From Nannocystis sp. RBIL2 (lineage in GTDB: Bacteria > Myxococcota_A > Polyangia > Nannocystales > Nannocystaceae), in the NCBI RefSeq assembly GCF_026626745.1, contig NZ_JAPNJW010000002.1:1054001-1118000 (forward strand): DNA of 64,000 nt. The letters run 5' to 3'. A model generated the notes under the pieces. It worked only from the letters and a program-made list of their open reading frames with translations. It searched no databases and was not told the origin of the DNA. The stretch's first letter is position 1. Each line of letters opens with the position of its first letter. A program made the position numbers and the translations under genes. Below are positions 56,866 through 64,000 of the stretch, piece after piece.

Positions 56866-58158
56866 ATGAAACCTTGCCCGTTCTGTGGGGAGCAGATCCA
56901 GGAAGTCGCCGTCAAGTGCCGATACTGCGGTGAGTGGTTGGATCCGTCGCGGCGTCCCGAGGCCGCGGCCGCCGCGCCCGTAACGTCCGCGAGCGCCGCG
57001 TTCGCCAGCCTGGCCCCCTCGCGCGGCCTCGACGAGCGCCCCCTCGGCGACTTCGGCCAGCTCTCGCAGCCCGCGTCCACGCCTGGCCTTTCGCACATGT
57101 TCCAGGGGACAGCTCCCGCGGAGCCCGTCAGCGAGCCGCCGCCTGCCAGCCTGGCGGCCGACAGCGTGTTCTCGACGACCCTGCGCGGCGGCATCCCGCC
57201 GCTGTCCGTCGAGTCGCGCACGGGCTCGACCACCCAGCCCGAGCCCGAGCGCCGCACCGACTTCGGCGCTGCCTCGCTGTCGCGTCCCGGCGAGTTCGCG
57301 CCGCTCGGCAGCGATCTCGACCTCGACGTGTTGCCGGCGCTCTCGCCGGTGCAGGCCGCGCCGCTCCACTCGCTGCTGCCGCCGCCGCCGCAGCCGATCG
57401 CCTCCGCGCCGATCCCCGCCCCGCCGAGCGAACCGCCGCCGTCGTTTCAGGCCCGGCCCGCCGACGAGTTCATGCAGGCGTTCCTCGGCGCCGCCGAGCC
57501 CGTGAGCGACAGCGGCGGCGACGACGACCTGTTCGCCACGCCGGCCCCGCCCCCGCCTCCGCCGTGGCCGCTGATCGGGGCAGTCGCCGCGGTGGTGGTC
57601 GCGCTCGCCCTCTACGCGATGCGCGACTCGCTGTTCGGCGGAGAGACCGACGCCGGTCCGCTCGCGGAAGCCACCACGGAGGCGCTGCCGCCCGATGCCA
57701 AGGCCCCCGAGGTCAAGCCCGAGCCGCCGCCCGAGACGAAGCTCGTCGAGGCGCCCAAGCCCCCGCCCCCAGCTCCCGCGCCCACCGACGCCGCGTTCAC
57801 CGAGCGGCTCGAGAAGGCCAAGGAAGCCTACAAGGACGGCAAGCTCAAGTCCGCCTCGGCCGCCCTCGGCGAGCTGTCGCAGCAAGCGCCCGACCACCCC
57901 GAGGTCCTGCTGCTGACGGCCCAGGTCCAGCTCGAGCAGAACAAGATGTCCGAGGCGCGGACCACCGCCGACAAGTGCGTCGCCGTCGATCCCAACCTCG
58001 CCGACTGCTGGCTCACCCTCGGGGTGCTGCGCCAGGCCGGCAGGGACGACGCCGGCGCGGTGGTCGCCTACGAGACGTACCTGAAGCTGGCCCCGACCGG
58101 CCGCTACGCCCGCGACGCCAACTCCCAGCTGGCCCGCCTGCGCCGCAGCTCCGGCTGA
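56866..58158 (+). CDS. Zinc-ribbon, membrane-anchored TPR protein
   Basis: A 430-residue protein. The N-terminal zinc ribbon is complete (CPFCG...CRYCG, Cys 4, 7, 22 and 25 approximately). A long Ala/Pro/Ser linker contains three CATG cores (57082, 57096, 57110). One membrane helix (about 230-250, PWPLIGAVAAVVVALALYA) is followed by a Pro-rich segment. A TPR-like domain of three or so helical pairs ends the chain (EAYKDGKLKSASAALGELSQQAPDHPEVLLLTAQVQLEQNKMSEARTTADKCVAVDPNLADCW). Presumably the ribbon is inside and the TPRs outside the membrane. It is convergent with a kinase gene and may belong to its signalling system (inference). Confidence 0.8.
   Translation: MKPCPFCGEQIQEVAVKCRYCGEWLDPSRRPEAAAAAPVTSASAAFASLAPSRGLDERPLGDFGQLSQPASTPGLSHMFQGTAPAEPVSEPPPASLAADSVFSTTLRGGIPPLSVESRTGSTTQPEPERRTDFGAASLSRPGEFAPLGSDLDLDVLPALSPVQAAPLHSLLPPPPQPIASAPIPAPPSEPPPSFQARPADEFMQAFLGAAEPVSDSGGDDDLFATPAPPPPPPWPLIGAVAAVVVALALYAMRDSLFGGETDAGPLAEATTEALPPDAKAPEVKPEPPPETKLVEAPKPPPPAPAPTDAAFTERLEKAKEAYKDGKLKSASAALGELSQQAPDHPEVLLLTAQVQLEQNKMSEARTTADKCVAVDPNLADCWLTLGVLRQAGRDDAGAVVAYETYLKLAPTGRYARDANSQLARLRRSSG
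57079..57116. repeat. CATG 14-bp array inside the TPR protein gene
   Basis: Cores at 57082 (CCTG), 57096 (CATG) and 57110 (CAGG), exact 14-bp steps, translated as part of the linker after the zinc ribbon. Confidence 0.75.
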
Positions 58159-58250
58159 GGCTGGCCGAAGGGGCATGTCCCGAGCGACATGCTCGCCGGG
58201 GCATGTCGCTTCGGGCATGTCCGCCAGGTCATGCCCTCGCAGACAGCTCC
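58157..58250. repeat. CATG 14-bp array, seven cores
   Basis: Cores at 58160 (GCTG), 58174, 58188, 58202, 58216, 58230 and 58244 (CAGC), every step exactly 14 bp. It follows the stop of the TPR gene and fills the first part of a 209-bp convergent gap; nothing else is recognised in the rest. Confidence 0.9.
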
Positions 58251-58367
58251 GGGCCGGCGTCCCGCACCTGGGCGCCGCCCGCGACGCGTCGCCCGAGCGC
58301 GACTCGCCAGCTCGCAGGCGGCACACCGTGCCGACGCGACCCGCGAGCTCGCACGCGACTCCGGCCC

Positions 58368-61019
<2,652 letters not shown>

Positions 61020-61055
61020 CTCCGGCGATCATACCCCGCCGCGTCGGACGCACGC

Positions 61056-63785
<2,730 letters not shown>

Positions 63786-63793
63786 CCGGCCAT

Positions 63794-64000
63794 TTACGGA
63801 CCTACCACGATCTTGCCGCTCTGGATAAGACCGCCCGACGCGAAGTCACCGCCGCACGCGGGGATGCTGCAGCCGATCTGCTGCGCTCCGAGTCGCATGT
63901 TGGCGCCGTTCAGGCACACCGCGCCGTCGGGGCCCCACTCGGCCTCGACCACGAATTGACGCTCCGGATCGACGGTCTGCACGCCGACCTGATCGAGCAC
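63794..64000 (-). CDS. C-terminal fragment of a Cys-containing, probably secreted protein
   Basis: The frame enters from the right edge and ends with TAA at 63794, leaving 68 codons. Visible sequence includes AEWGPDGAVCLNGANMRL, QIGCSIPACGGDF and a final SGKIVVGP. The Cys pattern resembles the end of myxobacterial ADYC-type secreted proteins, but the fragment is too short to be sure. It is on the same strand as, and directly upstream of, the kinase pair. Confidence 0.55.
   Translation of the reverse strand: MLDQVGVQTVDPERQFVVEAEWGPDGAVCLNGANMRLGAQQIGCSIPACGGDFASGGLIQSGKIVVGP

Noticed and set aside
58157..58250. The 14-bp arrays as CRISPR repeats
   Set aside because: Units are far too short, the 4-nt spacers cannot be protospacers, and no cas gene is present.

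Overview
The window is GC-rich (roughly 70%), densely coding bacterial DNA. Several traits point to a myxobacterium of the Nannocystis/Plesiocystis kind. There are four Hanks-type Ser/Thr kinase genes (one a probable pseudokinase), two of them with TPR tails. Many short lipoproteins carry Thr/Ser-rich linkers behind the lipidated cysteine. Two are VCBS/FG-GAP surface lipoproteins, GTG starts are common, and an FHA-GGDEF protein is present. The genus is an inference; there is no rRNA or other marker gene.

Layout. 1-2.6 kb: the 5' part of a penicillin-binding transpeptidase, divergent from an FHA-diguanylate cyclase. 2.7-10.4 kb: a half-size GDT1-like membrane protein, then a tight operon mutL-miaA-accA-rhomboid-like pseudoprotease. 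10.4-17.4 kb: a UPF0462 protein, a FrnE-type thiol oxidoreductase plus GST pair, dnaJ-like and lipA genes, and a two-part radical SAM protein. 17.4-25.3 kb: a lipoprotein, a VOC protein, a small unknown, a two-PDZ GspC-like lipoprotein, an SMC/TrlF-like ATPase, a Ser/Thr kinase and a pseudokinase. 25.5-29 kb: pyruvate carboxylase. 29-35 kb: surface lipoproteins, a zinc-ribbon membrane protein and a V4R-like protein. 35-41 kb: a peptide deformylase with an export signal, a thioredoxin with a His-rich tail, a porin, and a Gfo/Idh oxidoreductase overlapping a 2OG-oxygenase-like gene. 41-49.8 kb: more Thr/Ser-linker lipoproteins, a D-Ala-D-Ala carboxypeptidase, a lipase-like lipoprotein, a YARHG lipoprotein and a CapA-like phosphatase. 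49.9-56.7 kb: an APH-like kinase with an unknown partner, the fadJ-fadI beta-oxidation operon with a clear terminator, and an ACC-deaminase-like enzyme. 56.8-64 kb: a zinc-ribbon/TPR membrane protein, two Ser/Thr kinases with TPRs, and the end of a secreted protein.

The most striking feature is not a gene. About thirty loci carry a short repeat built on the palindrome GGACATGTCC. Its CATG (or CCTG, CAGG, CATC) cores recur at exactly 14 bp, in runs of two to seven. Arrays fill most gaps between convergent genes, contain or abut several stop codons, and also lie inside reading frames (mutL linker, GspC-like linker, kinase linker, ATPase, TPR protein), where they are translated. Because each unit is self-complementary, neighbours can pair into 10-bp hairpins with 4-nt loops. 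I know of no named family with this architecture; it is the best candidate here for an undescribed element.

No tRNA, rRNA, CRISPR array, insertion sequence or prophage gene was recognised.
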